NCBI GenBank assembly: GCA_902534325.1
Contig: CACAPQ010000001.1
Coordinates: 62,001-126,000, forward strand
Length of the DNA stretch: 64,000 nucleotides
Direction: 5' to 3'
Source: Paracoccaceae bacterium
Lineage (GTDB): Bacteria > Pseudomonadota > Alphaproteobacteria > Rhodobacterales > Rhodobacteraceae
A program made the translations under genes and the position numbers. Shown here one piece after another: positions 26,166-36,685 of this stretch; positions within the stretch are counted from its first letter, which is position 1; each line of letters starts with the position of its first letter. The notes under the pieces were generated by a model. It was not told the DNA's origin, did no database searches, and saw only the letters and a program-made list of their open reading frames with translations.

Positions 26166-27141
26166 TTTTGTTTGCCTGAAATCCTACCGTCTCCGGGCTT
26201 AAATCATAATGTGCTCCACAAAATTGGCAATCGGCGGTTACGGTGCCTTCCGGTGTGGTCATTTTCTCAATATCTTTAGCTGAATAGATAGACAAAGACT
26301 GGCGAACGCGTTCTTCGCTGCAGGTACAACCAAATTCCACACTTTGTGGTTCAAAAGCTCTTGGAACTTCTTCGTGAAATAATCTGATAAGTAGGTTTTT
26401 TGGTTCTACAACTGGGCCCGTGAGCTCAATTTCTTCAACTGTATCCAATAATATATTTACACGATTCCAGTCATCATGATCATTGCCAGTCAATAAATCT
26501 GATGCAACCATGAGCCCGTCTTCTCCTGAGCCGCCCTCACCCGATACTTCGATTGACGACTTAGGCATGTGTTGAACCATTATGCCACCTGCACGCCAGT
26601 GTTCCTGTCGATTTGCTTCTGTAGATTTTCCAAAACTAAGCTTAAATCGTGTTGGAAGTTGTTCCGATTGAGCAAAATAAGCTTCGGCACAAGAAGCTAA
26701 TGATCCACCTGAGAGTGGAGTAATTCCTTTATATGGCTTCATGCCTTCGCCTTGGTCAATTAGGATCGCAAAGTAGCCTTCACCGAGTTGCTCAAAATAG
26801 GGTGCCTTATTTAAACGTTTTTCATCAAAACTTGCATAGGCTCTTATTTTTGCAGGCTCCCCTTTTTTAGATGGTCCATAGTAATCTGTTGCAATCATTC
26901 TGACTGCACCTTTTGATTGGATTTGCAAGGATAGTTTCCACCTAAGCTTAATACTTTCGCCAATTATTGCGGTTAAAAGTGTCATTTCTGCCACCAATGC
27001 TTCCACGGTAATGGGGTAGTTATGTTGCTTAAGTACGCCGTCAAGAACTCCATCTAATCTTGCTACTCGGCCTCTTATCTCAGATTTATCAAGTTGAAAT
27101 GGAAGGACTGTATCATCCCAAATTCTAGCTGACGAGTTCAT
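26152..27141 (-). CDS. hslO: Hsp33 redox-regulated chaperone
   Basis: This cytosolic holdase of 329 residues is activated by oxidative unfolding. The C-terminal zinc site is intact, with the CxC pair in EFGCTCSEERV and the CxxC pair in CQFCGAHYDL. The N-terminal domain contains the conserved GxxLxxLAE-like region and the ALPTR-type segment (EQLPTRFKL). It is the promoter-proximal gene of the hslO, Nudix, CCA transferase operon and diverges from a second Nudix gene. Confidence 0.94.
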   Translation of the reverse strand: MNSSARIWDDTVLPFQLDKSEIRGRVARLDGVLDGVLKQHNYPITVEALVAEMTLLTAIIGESIKLRWKLSLQIQSKGAVRMIATDYYGPSKKGEPAKIRAYASFDEKRLNKAPYFEQLGEGYFAILIDQGEGMKPYKGITPLSGGSLASCAEAYFAQSEQLPTRFKLSFGKSTEANRQEHWRAGGIMVQHMPKSSIEVSGEGGSGEDGLMVASDLLTGNDHDDWNRVNILLDTVEEIELTGPVVEPKNLLIRLFHEEVPRAFEPQSVEFGCTCSEERVRQSLSIYSAKDIEKMTTPEGTVTADCQFCGAHYDLSPETVGFQANKNGKS

Positions 27142-27223
27142 GACATGCTCTTTTTAATTATACTAGCGACACGCATACCCTGTCTATATAGTGGCTACAA
27201 GATAACTTAAGTGAGAAATTAAT

Positions 27224-27661
27224 ATGCGGCGTTTTGGAAATGTTCCTGATTTAGAAAAAAAATATGTAAGAAGACCAGGCGTTTACGCAATTTTAACTCG
27301 TGGTGATCAGATTTTATTAACCTACCAAGAGGAACCAGATTTTGAGTTTCAATTGCCTGGTGGGGGAATAGATCAAGGAGAAAACTCTATTCAAGCTCTA
27401 CATCGTGAGGTTTTAGAAGAAACAGGTTGGCTAATCTCAAAGCCTAGGTTTTTGGGTGTATACAAGCGCTTTGTCTATATGCCGGAATATAAAATGTACG
27501 CCGAGAAAGTATGCAAAATCTACCATGCTATTCCTTCGCTTAAGACAAGTAACATATTAGAAAAAGGCCACTCAGCTCACATTATGCATGCGCATTTGGC
27601 ACTTCGCTTATTACATGGTGGTGATTTACATTTTTTAGAAAATCATCTTCAGAAAATTTAA
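27224..27661 (+). CDS. Nudix hydrolase
   Basis: This 145-residue protein consists of a single Nudix domain: VYAILTRGDQILLTYQ, then the full box GGGIDQGENSIQALHREVLEETGW. It lacks extra domains, and the substrate (a nucleoside diphosphate derivative or oxidised nucleotide) cannot be told from sequence. It stands alone, divergent from hslO and convergent with an SDR gene with a four-base overlap of the ends. Confidence 0.88.
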   Translation: MRRFGNVPDLEKKYVRRPGVYAILTRGDQILLTYQEEPDFEFQLPGGGIDQGENSIQALHREVLEETGWLISKPRFLGVYKRFVYMPEYKMYAEKVCKIYHAIPSLKTSNILEKGHSAHIMHAHLALRLLHGGDLHFLENHLQKI

Positions 27662-28470
27662 ACTAGATGAAGTATGTCCAAAGGTTTTGCTGAGCCTCGC
27701 TTTGCAATAGACTTCTTTTTTAATTTGCGCATGCCATCGATCCAGCGATCGTAATCTGACACTTTATTTGTCAAATATTTTTGGACTTTTGAATGAGGTA
27801 AGATTAAAAATTCTTCGCGGCACATCGCTTCATAAACTTTTTCTGCAACTTCTGTGGGCGATAATAATCCCTCGATAGTTTCAGCATCTGAAGGATCACT
27901 AAATCCCAATAAATTACTGGCAACGTACTGTGGACATATAACGGAAGATCTTATGCCGTCATCGCCATGCGATATTGCTATTCCTTCAGAAAAACTTATT
28001 GCAGCTGCTTTACTGGCGCTATACGGGGCATCGCCTATTTGATAAAGGAGGCCAGCAGCGGAAGCCGTATTTACGAGATAACCGTATTTACGGTCCAACA
28101 TCTCCGGTAACAATCGTCTAGCAGCATAGACGTGTGCCATTACATGTAAATTCCAGCTTAACTCCCAAGTTTTGTTTGAAGCAGATGCGACGTGATCTGG
28201 ATCAACAAAAATCGTTCCTGCGTTTGAAATGAAACAATCAACTCCACCAAGCTTACTCTCGGCAAAAGTTATAAAACTATTTAGTTCTTCTTCTTGAGTT
28301 ACATCACACACATATCCGAAGCCACCAAAGTTGTCTGCTATATTAGGGGTGTCTTTATGTTTGTCCGCAATTACAACATTAGCGCCCATAGTGGAAAATT
28401 TTGTAGATAAAGCAAAACCTATACCTTGGGCCCCACCGGTAATCAAAATTGTTTTGTTTTTGAAGTTCAT
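27658..28470 (-). CDS. short-chain dehydrogenase/reductase
   Basis: This classical SDR of 270 residues has the cofactor loop TGGAQGIGFA, the DVTQEEE and SNAG motifs, and the catalytic Ser-Tyr-Lys set (TASAAG then YSASKAA). The acidic residue after the second strand (IADKHK) favours NAD. The ATG at 28470 overlaps the ilvA stop (TGATG), so it is co-transcribed with threonine deaminase; a TTG one codon earlier is also in frame. The substrate is unknown. Confidence 0.88.
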   Translation of the reverse strand: MNFKNKTILITGGAQGIGFALSTKFSTMGANVVIADKHKDTPNIADNFGGFGYVCDVTQEEELNSFITFAESKLGGVDCFISNAGTIFVDPDHVASASNKTWELSWNLHVMAHVYAARRLLPEMLDRKYGYLVNTASAAGLLYQIGDAPYSASKAAAISFSEGIAISHGDDGIRSSVICPQYVASNLLGFSDPSDAETIEGLLSPTEVAEKVYEAMCREEFLILPHSKVQKYLTNKVSDYDRWIDGMRKLKKKSIAKRGSAKPLDILHLV

Positions 28471-29711
28471 CAAATTACAAATTGAGCTAGCGTTTCATCA
28501 TTTGTAATATCTGAAAACGTTATGCCTGCGTCTGACAGTTTTTCAAAAAAATCATCAAAATGATTAGGATCTTTAGTTTCTATTCCGATCAGGATCGATC
28601 CAAAATTACGGGCAGATTTTTTCAAATACTCAAACCTCGTAATATCGTCATCTGGTCCCAAAAAATTTAGAAATTCTTTTAGGGCACCTGGGCGTTGAGG
28701 CATTCTAAGAATTAAATATTTTTTAACTCCTTTGAAACGCTGTGACCTTTCTTTCACCTCTGGCAAGCGCTCAAAATCAAAATTTCCACCTGTGGTAATA
28801 CAAACCACAGATCTACCGCTTATTGATTGTCCTAAATCCTGCAAAGCGTCTATAGAGAGCGCCCCGGCTGGCTCAAGAACAATTCCTTCGACATTGAGCA
28901 TTTCTAACATTGTAATGCAAACTCTGTCTTCTGGCGCTCTTAAAACATTAGCTAAACCAATCGACTTAAGTGTTTCGAAGGGCTTATTGCCAATTTGGCC
29001 AACAGCCGCACCATCTGCAAATGTGTCAACTTTATCTAGAGGCACAGGCCTACCAGCAATTAATGCAGCCCACAGGGATGCACCTCCCAAAGGCTCAATC
29101 AAAGAATATTGTGCGCTATTTTTAAAATATTTTAAGATACCAGCTGAAAGTCCTCCGCCTCCTACAGGCATAACAATATGATCAGGGCAAAAACCGAGTT
29201 GTGCTTCTATTTCAACAGCAACTGATGCTTGACCTTCAATAACATCAGCATCATTGAAGGGCGATAAAAAATGTCCATTGTTTTTTTTGCAAAAATCTTG
29301 TGCAGCCTTTAGACAGTCGTCAAAGTAATCCCCAACTAATTCAATTTGAATGGCATCGCCTCCAAAAATCTCAGTTTTTTGAATTTTTTGCTTTGGAGTA
29401 GTTACGGGCATAAAAATGGTACCCCTAACGCCAAAGTGCTTACACATGTACGCAACACCTTGAGCATGATTTCCAGCGCTTGCTGCAACAAAAAGCTTAT
29501 TTTTGTCTTGTTTGCGCATAGCATTGAACGCACCCCGTAACTTGTAAGAGCGAACAGGGCTTAAATCTTCTCGTTTTAACCAAATATCTGCACCATAAAT
29601 TGCAGAAAGGTGCTCATTTTTTTGAAGTGGTGTTCTTTCAAAGACTCCACGCATTGCTTTTTCGGCTTCTTTTGCCGCTTCGTTGAAGTGTTCCATAGCA
29701 TAGCTTTGCAT
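28470..29711 (-). CDS. ilvA: threonine ammonia-lyase (threonine deaminase)
   Basis: This PLP enzyme of about 413 residues converts threonine to 2-oxobutyrate, the first step of isoleucine synthesis, or degrades serine and threonine. The PLP lysine is in SYKLRGAFNAM, the phosphate loop is PVGGGGLSAG, and a single ACT-like regulatory domain forms the last 80 residues (KYLILRMPQRPGALKEFLNFL). In-frame starts exist at 29735 (GTG), 29711 and 29696; none has a strong binding site. It is divergent from argG. Confidence 0.92.
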   Translation of the reverse strand: MQSYAMEHFNEAAKEAEKAMRGVFERTPLQKNEHLSAIYGADIWLKREDLSPVRSYKLRGAFNAMRKQDKNKLFVAASAGNHAQGVAYMCKHFGVRGTIFMPVTTPKQKIQKTEIFGGDAIQIELVGDYFDDCLKAAQDFCKKNNGHFLSPFNDADVIEGQASVAVEIEAQLGFCPDHIVMPVGGGGLSAGILKYFKNSAQYSLIEPLGGASLWAALIAGRPVPLDKVDTFADGAAVGQIGNKPFETLKSIGLANVLRAPEDRVCITMLEMLNVEGIVLEPAGALSIDALQDLGQSISGRSVVCITTGGNFDFERLPEVKERSQRFKGVKKYLILRMPQRPGALKEFLNFLGPDDDITRFEYLKKSARNFGSILIGIETKDPNHFDDFFEKLSDAGITFSDITNDETLAQFVI

Positions 29712-29789
29712 TAAGTTTAAACATCTTACAAGCACTCAAAAGATTTAAATACCTACGTATTTTTTCATATAATAAGAAAATATGTTAAC

Positions 29790-29818
29790 TTGCCCATCAG
29801 GTTAAAAAACGTTATCGC
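29790..29818 (+). promoter_or_regulatory. candidate argG promoter
   Basis: TTGCCC (29790-29795) and TATCGC (29813-29818) are separated by 17 bases and lie 31 bases before the argG start codon, in the divergent ilvA-argG gap. The -10 element is a partial match only. Confidence 0.3.
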
Positions 29819-29848
29819 GCTGAACTTAGAAATGTAGAGGATTGTTTA

Positions 29849-31078
29849 ATGTCCAAACCGAAAAAAGTTGTTTTAGCCTATTCCGGCGGTCTAGATACAT
29901 CTATTATTCTGAAATGGCTCCAAAGTGAGTATGGCTGTGAGGTTGTAACTTTCACAGCTGATCTTGGCCAGGGTGAAGAGCTCGAACCAGCTAGAAAAAA
30001 AGCTGAACTGCTTGGCATCGAACCTAAAAATATTTTCATTGAGGACGTTCGTGAAGAGTTTGTACAAGATTTTGTTTTTCCGATGTTTCGAGCTAATGCA
30101 GTTTATGAAGGACAATATCTTTTAGGAACCTCAATTGCGAGGCCATTAATCTCCAAGAGATTGGTTGAAATAGCTGCAGAAACCGGTGCTGACGCTATTG
30201 CACATGGAGCAACTGGAAAGGGTAACGATCAAGTTCGATTTGAGCTGTCCGCCTATGCTTTAGACCCGAATATAAAAGTTATAGCTCCTTGGAGGGAATG
30301 GGATTTGAGTAGCCGAACCAAGTTGCTTGCATTTGCAGAGGAGCATCAAATACCAATAGCAAAAGATAAGAAAGGTGAAGCTCCTTTCTCAGTTGATGCA
30401 AATTTGCTTCACACATCGTCAGAAGGAAAGGTTTTAGAAGATCCTGCAAAGATTGCTCCTGAATATGTTTTCCAGCGTACAGTTAATCCAGAAGATGCAC
30501 CGGACGAACCTGAGATGATTGAAGTCGAATTTGATAAGGGCGACCCGGTGGCAATTAATGGAAATAAAATGTCGCCAGCTACAATCTTAACTTCTTTGAA
30601 TGAGTATGGATATAAACATGGGATCGGGCGGTTGGATTTTGTAGAGAACCGGTTTGTTGGCATGAAATCGCGCGGTATATATGAGACCCCAGGTGGTGAG
30701 ATTTTGTTAGAGGCACACCGTGGAATTGAACAAATAACTCTTGATAGTGGCGCGGGGCATCTAAAGGATAGCCTAATGCCCAAGTATTCTGAATTGATAT
30801 ATAATGGGTTTTGGTATTCACCAGAGCGTGAGATGCTTCAGGCTGCAATAGATCTTTCACAAGAATTTGTGTCAGGAACAGTAAGACTAAAACTTTTCAA
30901 GGGCTCTGTCCGTACGATTGGAAGGCGGTCACAAAACTCTTTATATTCTGAAGCTCATGTTACTTTTGAGGATGATGCTGGAGCTTATGATCAAAAAGAC
31001 GCTGCGGGTTTCATTCAGTTGAATGCTCTTCGGCTGAAGTTACTCTCGGCTCGAAATGCGCGTTGCAATGAAGGGTAA
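29849..31078 (+). CDS. argG: argininosuccinate synthase
   Basis: This 409-residue enzyme joins citrulline and aspartate in arginine synthesis. The ATP-binding loop [12 protein letters not shown] is at the N-terminus, followed by the conserved segments [24 protein letters not shown] and [13 protein letters not shown]. Length and all these blocks are normal. The ATG at 29849 is preceded by AGAGGA. It is a single-gene unit, convergent with rlmN, with nine bases between stops. Confidence 0.97.
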   Translation: MSKPKKVVLAYSGGLDTSIILKWLQSEYGCEVVTFTADLGQGEELEPARKKAELLGIEPKNIFIEDVREEFVQDFVFPMFRANAVYEGQYLLGTSIARPLISKRLVEIAAETGADAIAHGATGKGNDQVRFELSAYALDPNIKVIAPWREWDLSSRTKLLAFAEEHQIPIAKDKKGEAPFSVDANLLHTSSEGKVLEDPAKIAPEYVFQRTVNPEDAPDEPEMIEVEFDKGDPVAINGNKMSPATILTSLNEYGYKHGIGRLDFVENRFVGMKSRGIYETPGGEILLEAHRGIEQITLDSGAGHLKDSLMPKYSELIYNGFWYSPEREMLQAAIDLSQEFVSGTVRLKLFKGSVRTIGRRSQNSLYSEAHVTFEDDAGAYDQKDAAGFIQLNALRLKLLSARNARCNEG

Positions 31079-31087
31079 AAGTTAAAT

Positions 31088-32293
31088 TTATCCGTTTAGG
31101 TCTACAGGTACTGAAGTTCTCTTTGATCTGCGTTCTTTTTCTGTAGCTGATTTGAGTTGACCACAAGCAGCCATAATATCCTCGCCCCTAGGCGTTCGTA
31201 TCGGACTGGCATAACCAGCTCGGTAAATTATTTCTGCAAAAGATTCTATTTGCTTCCAATCTGATCTTTCAAATGGCGATCCTGGCCATTCATTAAAGGG
31301 TATCAAATTTATTTTGGCCGGAATTCCTTTTATTAATTTCACCAACCGGCGAGCGTCTTCATCAGAGTCGTTTATGTTTTTTAGCATTACATATTCGAAA
31401 GTTATTCTTTCTGAATTTGAAACTTTTGGATAGTTTTTAAGAGTTTCCAACAAATTGGAAATATTCCACTTTTTATTTATAGGAACCAGTTTATCGCGAA
31501 TTTCATCAGTGGTGGCGTGAAAAGAAATAGCTAATTGGCAACCAATCTCTTCAGCTGTTTTTGCTATTTCTGGAACAACACCTGATGTTGAAAGCGTAAT
31601 TCTTCTTCTTGATAAAGCAATTCCCTCAGGGTCCATAGCTATTTTCATAGCATCACGAACATTATCAAAATTATATAAGGGTTCTCCCATGCCCATTAAA
31701 ACGACATTAGACAGAAGCCTAGGTTCAGTTTTAGGTATTCCTCGAGTTGGCCATTCACCTAGGTCATCTCTCGCTACTAAAATTTGCCCTACAATTTCAC
31801 TGGAAGTTAAATTTCTAACTAATCTTTGCGTTCCTGTATGGCAAAAAGAGCAGGTTAAAGTACAACCTACCTGGGAACTTATGCAAAGAGTTCCTCTATT
31901 CTCTTCGGGGATGTAAACGGTTTCTATTTCATGCCCACCGTCTATTCGCATTAAATACTTTCGTGTTCCGTCTTGGGAAATATTTTTTGAGATTATTTTG
32001 GGAACTGAAATCAGAAAGTTGTTTTGAAGAGCTTCGCGATAAGGTTTGGCTAAGTTTGTCATTTTGCCGAAGTCACGTATACCTTTCTCGTATATCCATT
32101 GCCATATCTGCCCAACACGCATATTTGCTTGTTTTTCAGGAGTGCCGCTTTCGATAAGAACCTCCCGCAAAGACGATCTAGTAAGACCAACTATATTTAG
32201 AGGTCCCTCAGGCGCCTTTCTCGGAACCGTTACAAAATTATGTGTTAATATTTTTGATGTTTGAGTTTCTTCAGTCAAAATATTTCCAGTCAA
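31088..32293 (-). CDS. rlmN: dual-specificity 23S rRNA A2503 / tRNA A37 C2-methyltransferase RlmN
   Basis: This radical-SAM methyltransferase has the cluster motif [11 protein letters not shown], the [12 protein letters not shown] segment, and the conserved C-terminal region ending AACGQLK with the mechanistic cysteine. There is no ATG near the expected start; translation probably begins at TTG, either 32293 or 32275, the latter having GGA about seven bases upstream. This gives roughly 395-401 residues, normal for alphaproteobacterial RlmN. Confidence 0.94.
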   Translation of the reverse strand: MTGNILTEETQTSKILTHNFVTVPRKAPEGPLNIVGLTRSSLREVLIESGTPEKQANMRVGQIWQWIYEKGIRDFGKMTNLAKPYREALQNNFLISVPKIISKNISQDGTRKYLMRIDGGHEIETVYIPEENRGTLCISSQVGCTLTCSFCHTGTQRLVRNLTSSEIVGQILVARDDLGEWPTRGIPKTEPRLLSNVVLMGMGEPLYNFDNVRDAMKIAMDPEGIALSRRRITLSTSGVVPEIAKTAEEIGCQLAISFHATTDEIRDKLVPINKKWNISNLLETLKNYPKVSNSERITFEYVMLKNINDSDEDARRLVKLIKGIPAKINLIPFNEWPGSPFERSDWKQIESFAEIIYRAGYASPIRTPRGEDIMAACGQLKSATEKERRSKRTSVPVDLNG

Positions 32294-32343
32294 ATTTTGT
32301 ATTTGCCAATTAATAGTGGCTAATTAATTCGATAGTATGGAGC

Positions 32344-32883
32344 TTATTTACAGCGTTTTTCGGCATCTTCAACTGCTGCCGTAAAGCCTAATAAAGAAAA
32401 AGTATCTTGGGTTTTGGTGCCACGGGATGATCGTGCCGTCAAAATAGCTTTGGCACCTTTTTTCATAGCTTTGATGATTTTAACGTCGTCTTCGTCAGAG
32501 CGGGCCCATGCCCATTCACCCTCAGTAAAAAGGGCAAAATTTGTTCCATCTACATTTAATGTTACATTTGAGCCATCTGCAAAGGGATATCCACCGGTAA
32601 ATGTTAATTGGCCATTAACCTTACTTTCCGGCCGGAAATTTACGAACAGCAGAATATCCCCTCTTTTCACACTTACAATTCTCCCATCTCTTGTATTGAT
32701 TATTTCTTTAGGTTGAGACACGCTCCAACATTCTTTTGGATTATCTTCCACAAAAATGCTCCAGTCTGTCTTATCTGCAACTTTGTTGCTACTTGTTTCT
32801 TGTGAAAAAGCCTGTGTTGAAAGAGTTATGCCAATAAAAGCGATAATTGTTTTTACTGATATTAATAGTGTCAAAAATTTCAT
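32344..32883 (-). CDS. invasion-associated locus B (IalB)-like protein
   Basis: This 179-residue exported protein has a Sec signal ending near QAFSQE. The mature part matches the IalB family layout: WSIFVEDNPKECWSVSQP, SVKRGDILLFVNFRPE, GTNFALFTEGEWAWARSDEDD, KAGAKAILTARSSRGT-like spacing and a terminal EKRCK cysteine. IalB proteins are periplasmic or outer-membrane-associated and widespread in non-pathogenic alphaproteobacteria. The function is unclear despite the name. The ATG at 32883 has AGGAG upstream and is chosen over an open frame to 32919. It diverges from the asparaginase gene. Confidence 0.85.
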   Translation of the reverse strand: MKFLTLLISVKTIIAFIGITLSTQAFSQETSSNKVADKTDWSIFVEDNPKECWSVSQPKEIINTRDGRIVSVKRGDILLFVNFRPESKVNGQLTFTGGYPFADGSNVTLNVDGTNFALFTEGEWAWARSDEDDVKIIKAMKKGAKAILTARSSRGTKTQDTFSLLGFTAAVEDAEKRCK

Positions 32884-33049
32884 AAACAACTGCTCCTTTA
32901 TCATCAAAGCCAACGCCAATATAGATTTTTTCTTTATTTAGTCATGCCCGTTTAAATAGTATAGTACGTTGAAAGGACCCTAGCCTAAAATATGCTTCAG
33001 TTGAAACCCCTGAGAAAGTTAATTTTTTAATAAAAGGTATAAAAATTTT

Positions 33050-34045
33050 ATGAAACCACAAATTATGTGTGAAATATGGCGCGGTTCATATTTAGAGTCT
33101 GTACATACTGGTATGGCTGTAATTTGCGATAAAGATGGTGAAATAAGCCATCAATGGGGCGATCCAAATGCATTAATTCTACCTCGAAGCTCTGCAAAGA
33201 TGATACAGGCTATACCTCTTATCATATCAGGAGCTGAAAAAAAATTTTCTATCGGGGAAGATTTGTTAGCCCTTGCCTGTTCTTCGCACAATGCAGGGGA
33301 AATTCATTTATCAAGAGTCCTAGGTTGGCTTTCTCATCTTGGTTTTAGTGACACTGATCTAAGATGTGGTTCTCAACCACCAAAGGATCCGCATGTTAAA
33401 AAAGAGATGCGTGAAAAAGGGCGCTCACCTTGTCAAATTCACAATAATTGTTCCGGAAAACATGCTGGTTTTCTATCCGTTTCTCGCCATTTAAACGCTG
33501 GAGCAGAATATACAGATCCGGACCATCCCGTTCAACTCATGGTAATGGACGTGTTCCAGGAATTAACGCAAAATAAAGTTGATGGAATTGTAATAGATGG
33601 GTGCTCGGCTCCCAACCCTGCCATGCCTTTATATTCTCTTGGCAAAGCTATGTCTTGGTTTGCAACAGCGCATAAACGGGATGATCAGTTAAGCAAAGCG
33701 GCACTTAAGTTAAGAAATGCAATGGTAAACTACCCAGAACTGGTGGCCGGCGAGCGGCGTGCTTGTACAAATTTAATGAAGGCTTGCGAAAAAAAAGCAA
33801 TTTTAAAAACTGGGGCCGAAGGTGTCTTTGTAGCAATCTTACCTGAGTTAGAAAAAGGAATTGCACTTAAAATATTTGATGGGGGAACTCGAGCTTCAGA
33901 ATGTGCAATCGCTTCACTGCTTATACAATTGGGTGTTCTTAACTCTAACCATCCAACGGCATTAGCTTATACGCACACGCCGATATTAAACTGGCGAAAG
34001 ATTGAGACTGGGATGATGAAAGCAAGCAATTCGTTCAAAGTATGA
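33050..34045 (+). CDS. asparaginase (type II-like, PF06089 family)
   Basis: This 331-residue protein matches the asparaginase family first described in rhizobia, not the classical E. coli AnsA/AnsB fold. Characteristic blocks are PRSSAKMIQAIPL, ACSSHNAGEIH, NNCSGKHAGFL and the DGCSAPNPAMPL motif. It should hydrolyse asparagine to aspartate and ammonia in the cytosol. Its stop overlaps the next start as ATGA, so it is coupled to rluE. Confidence 0.88.
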   Translation: MKPQIMCEIWRGSYLESVHTGMAVICDKDGEISHQWGDPNALILPRSSAKMIQAIPLIISGAEKKFSIGEDLLALACSSHNAGEIHLSRVLGWLSHLGFSDTDLRCGSQPPKDPHVKKEMREKGRSPCQIHNNCSGKHAGFLSVSRHLNAGAEYTDPDHPVQLMVMDVFQELTQNKVDGIVIDGCSAPNPAMPLYSLGKAMSWFATAHKRDDQLSKAALKLRNAMVNYPELVAGERRACTNLMKACEKKAILKTGAEGVFVAILPELEKGIALKIFDGGTRASECAIASLLIQLGVLNSNHPTALAYTHTPILNWRKIETGMMKASNSFKV

Positions 34046-34584
34046 TTATTTTATTTAATAAGCCGTTTAATGTTCTTTCTCAATTTACTGACAAGTCAAA
34101 TTTTGCAAAAGAAAGGAAAACTTTATCCCACTTTATAAATATTAAACAGGTTTATTCGGCAGGAAGATTAGATTTAGACAGTGAGGGTTTAGTAATCTTA
34201 ACCGATGACGGCAGTCTGCAGACAAAGATATCTTCGCCTAAATTTAAAATTGAAAAAACTTATTTTGTTCAGGTTGAGGGAATACCTAAAGAAAAGGATT
34301 TGTACGCTCTCAGAAAAGGACTTGAATTGAAAGATGGTCTTACAAAGCCTGCAAAAGCTCAAACAATAGAAGAGCCAAAGTGGCTTTGGGAAAGAAACCC
34401 GCCCATTAGGGTGCGTAAGTCTATTGCTGACAGCTGGATCGAGCTGAAAATTAAGGAGGGGAAAAACAGGCAAGTTCGGCGAATGACTGCTAATATCGGA
34501 TTTCCAACGCTGCGGCTTATCCGAACATCAATTGGAGAATGGAAATTAGGTGATTTAAAGCCTGGAGACTTCAAAGTTTTATAA
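34042..34584 (+). CDS. rluE: 23S rRNA pseudouridine synthase RluE-like
   Basis: This small (180 residues) RsuA-family pseudouridine synthase lacks an S4 domain, which is the usual shape of RluE. The catalytic aspartate lies in AGRLDLDSEGLVILTDDG, and KEGKNRQVRRMTANIGFPTLRLIR is the conserved C-terminal block. RluE modifies U2457 of 23S rRNA in E. coli. Coupled to the asparaginase gene by a four-base overlap and convergent with the aminotransferase gene. Confidence 0.88.
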   Translation: MIILFNKPFNVLSQFTDKSNFAKERKTLSHFINIKQVYSAGRLDLDSEGLVILTDDGSLQTKISSPKFKIEKTYFVQVEGIPKEKDLYALRKGLELKDGLTKPAKAQTIEEPKWLWERNPPIRVRKSIADSWIELKIKEGKNRQVRRMTANIGFPTLRLIRTSIGEWKLGDLKPGDFKVL

Positions 34585-34617
34585 AGTAGGAAATATAACT
34601 TTGGATAAAGCTTTAGG

Positions 34618-35970
34618 TTACATCGATGAAAAACCATAATCCAAAGCATCTAAAATCTGGTCTACTTCTGCTTCCGATATCACAAGAGGTGGCGACATTA
34701 AGATATTGTTCAATCCTAGCCGAACCATAGCTCCTGCTTCATAAGTATTTTGGTGTAGTTTTTTCATTTCATCCATACTCATAGCAGTTTTTTTCCTCTG
34801 ATCGCTGACAACTTCAATAGCTGCCATTAAACCCTGACCTCCCCTTACATCACCTATAACATCAAATTTCTTTTTCAGTTTAACTATGCCATCATAGAGT
34901 TGTTTGCCTCGAATTCCTGCATTGTCTTTTGTGCTGATTCTTTGAGTTTCAGAAAGGCAGGCACAAACAGCAGCTGCGCCAACAGGATGAGCGGAATAAG
35001 TGTAGCCATGAAAGATACCAGCTTCAGGACTATTAGAGTTTTCGAAAACATCTGCTACTTTTTCGCCCATTAGGGCTGCACCGACAGGGAAATAACCTGA
35101 TGTGATACCTTTAGCCATACTCATCATGTCTGGTTTAACGTTCCAGTGCCTCGCGCCCGACCAGGATCCAGTCCTACCAAAACCAGTTATTACTTCATCT
35201 GAAATCATTAGTATGCCGTTCCTCTCACAAATTTCCTGCATGAGGCCCATGAAAGAAGGATCTGGAACAATTACGCCACCGGCTCCCTGGATAGGTTCCA
35301 TAATAAAGGCAGCGATAGTATTTTTGTCTTGAAAAGAAATTTCATCTTCGAAAGCCTGCGCAATATTTAGAGCCAATTTCTGGGGATCGGTTTCATTAAA
35401 TGGATTTCGATAAGTGTACGGGCTAGGTAAATGAAAACAGCCTGGCAACAAAGGTTCATATGCTATTCTAAACCTATTATTCCCATTCACGGATGCCCCG
35501 CCAAAGTGCGTTCCGTGGTATCCTTTTTTTAGGGATATGAATTTTGTTCTGGTAGGTTCTCCCCGCAAACGATGATATTGCCGAGACAGCCTAAGGCAGG
35601 TTTCTACTGAATCTGATCCACCTGCTGTAAAAAAAACTTTCTCCATTCCATCAGCTTTAAACATTTCTTTGACCATAAAAGAGGCTTCAATAGCAGCTGG
35701 ATTGGTTGTCCCTGCAAAACCAGAATAATAAGGTAGATGATTGAGTTGCTCTGATATGGCCTTTTTAACTGCTTCATTTGAGTAACCTAGGTTTACACAC
35801 CAAAGGCCTCCAACGGCATCAACTGTAGTATGCTCGTCTATATCGCTAATCTGCGATCCATTAGCATTCGTGATAACTTTAGGAGGATTATTAATCGAGT
35901 CTCTTGGCGCTCCCATTGGATGCCATAAATGTTTTGCATTGTTTTCGATGATGAAATTATTGTCTCGCAT
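34618..35970 (-). CDS. class III PLP-dependent aminotransferase
   Basis: This 450-residue fold-type I aminotransferase belongs to the omega-amino-acid/pyruvate transaminase group. Visible elements are HPMGAPRDS at the N-terminus, FFTAGGSDSVETCLRLSRQYH, the cofactor Asp in LMISDEVITGFGRTG, and the PLP lysine in SMAKGITSGYFPVG. Likely amino donors are beta-alanine, taurine, GABA or putrescine, with pyruvate as acceptor; the sequence does not decide. It is divergent from smpB. Confidence 0.88.
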   Translation of the reverse strand: MRDNNFIIENNAKHLWHPMGAPRDSINNPPKVITNANGSQISDIDEHTTVDAVGGLWCVNLGYSNEAVKKAISEQLNHLPYYSGFAGTTNPAAIEASFMVKEMFKADGMEKVFFTAGGSDSVETCLRLSRQYHRLRGEPTRTKFISLKKGYHGTHFGGASVNGNNRFRIAYEPLLPGCFHLPSPYTYRNPFNETDPQKLALNIAQAFEDEISFQDKNTIAAFIMEPIQGAGGVIVPDPSFMGLMQEICERNGILMISDEVITGFGRTGSWSGARHWNVKPDMMSMAKGITSGYFPVGAALMGEKVADVFENSNSPEAGIFHGYTYSAHPVGAAAVCACLSETQRISTKDNAGIRGKQLYDGIVKLKKKFDVIGDVRGGQGLMAAIEVVSDQRKKTAMSMDEMKKLHQNTYEAGAMVRLGLNNILMSPPLVISEAEVDQILDALDYGFSSM

Positions 35971-36090
35971 ATTGTCCCCCCTATACTCAAATTTAAATTT
36001 AATAATGTTTAAGTACCCTGTCGATTAAATTTTTGTGTAAACTTATCGTTTTGTGGACAATAATTACCAGTGTGTGTAAGCGACTAATTC

Positions 36091-36567
36091 ATGAACAAAG
36101 CAAAAGCAGATCAAAATTATAAAGTTATCGCTGAAAATAGGCGTGCGCGATTTGACTATGCCATAGAAAATGATCTTGAGTGTGGTGTTGTTTTGCGAGG
36201 ATCTGAGGTTAAATCACTGCGGAATGGTGGTTCAAACATCGCAGAAAGTTACGCTCAAATTGAAAATGGTGAACTTTGGTTGGTAAACTCATATGTGGCC
36301 CCTTATGACCAGGCAAAAAACTGGGGGCATCAAGAGCGTCGAAAAAGAAAATTACTGGCAAACAAAAAAGAACTATCTAGGCTTTGGAATGATACCCAGC
36401 GAAAAGGAATGACGCTTGTTCCTTTGGTTATGTATTTCAATCATACTGGGCGGGTTAAAATTAAAATCGGTATCGCTAAAGGTAAAAAAATTCACGATAA
36501 GCGTGCAGATGAGGCAAAACGGGATTGGGGAAGACAAAAACAAAGGCTTCTTCGGCAATCTGAATAA
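36091..36567 (+). CDS. smpB: SsrA-binding protein SmpB
   Basis: This 158-residue RNA-binding protein delivers tmRNA to stalled ribosomes. It has the conserved N-terminal [13 protein letters not shown] and [15 protein letters not shown], the central [22 protein letters not shown] block and a basic tail. No tmRNA gene was seen in this window. It is a single gene between the divergent aminotransferase gene and sseA, which begins 118 bases later. Confidence 0.96.
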   Translation: MNKAKADQNYKVIAENRRARFDYAIENDLECGVVLRGSEVKSLRNGGSNIAESYAQIENGELWLVNSYVAPYDQAKNWGHQERRKRKLLANKKELSRLWNDTQRKGMTLVPLVMYFNHTGRVKIKIGIAKGKKIHDKRADEAKRDWGRQKQRLLRQSE

Positions 36568-36685
36568 CGAAGGTGAACTTTGGGAAACCAAATGAATTAT
36601 TATGTGCTAAATTTAATCAATGTTGATGCTTGCCCTAATCATCTTGAGATTGTAGTCAGCTATTTTAAGTTAGTGGAAAAATTAA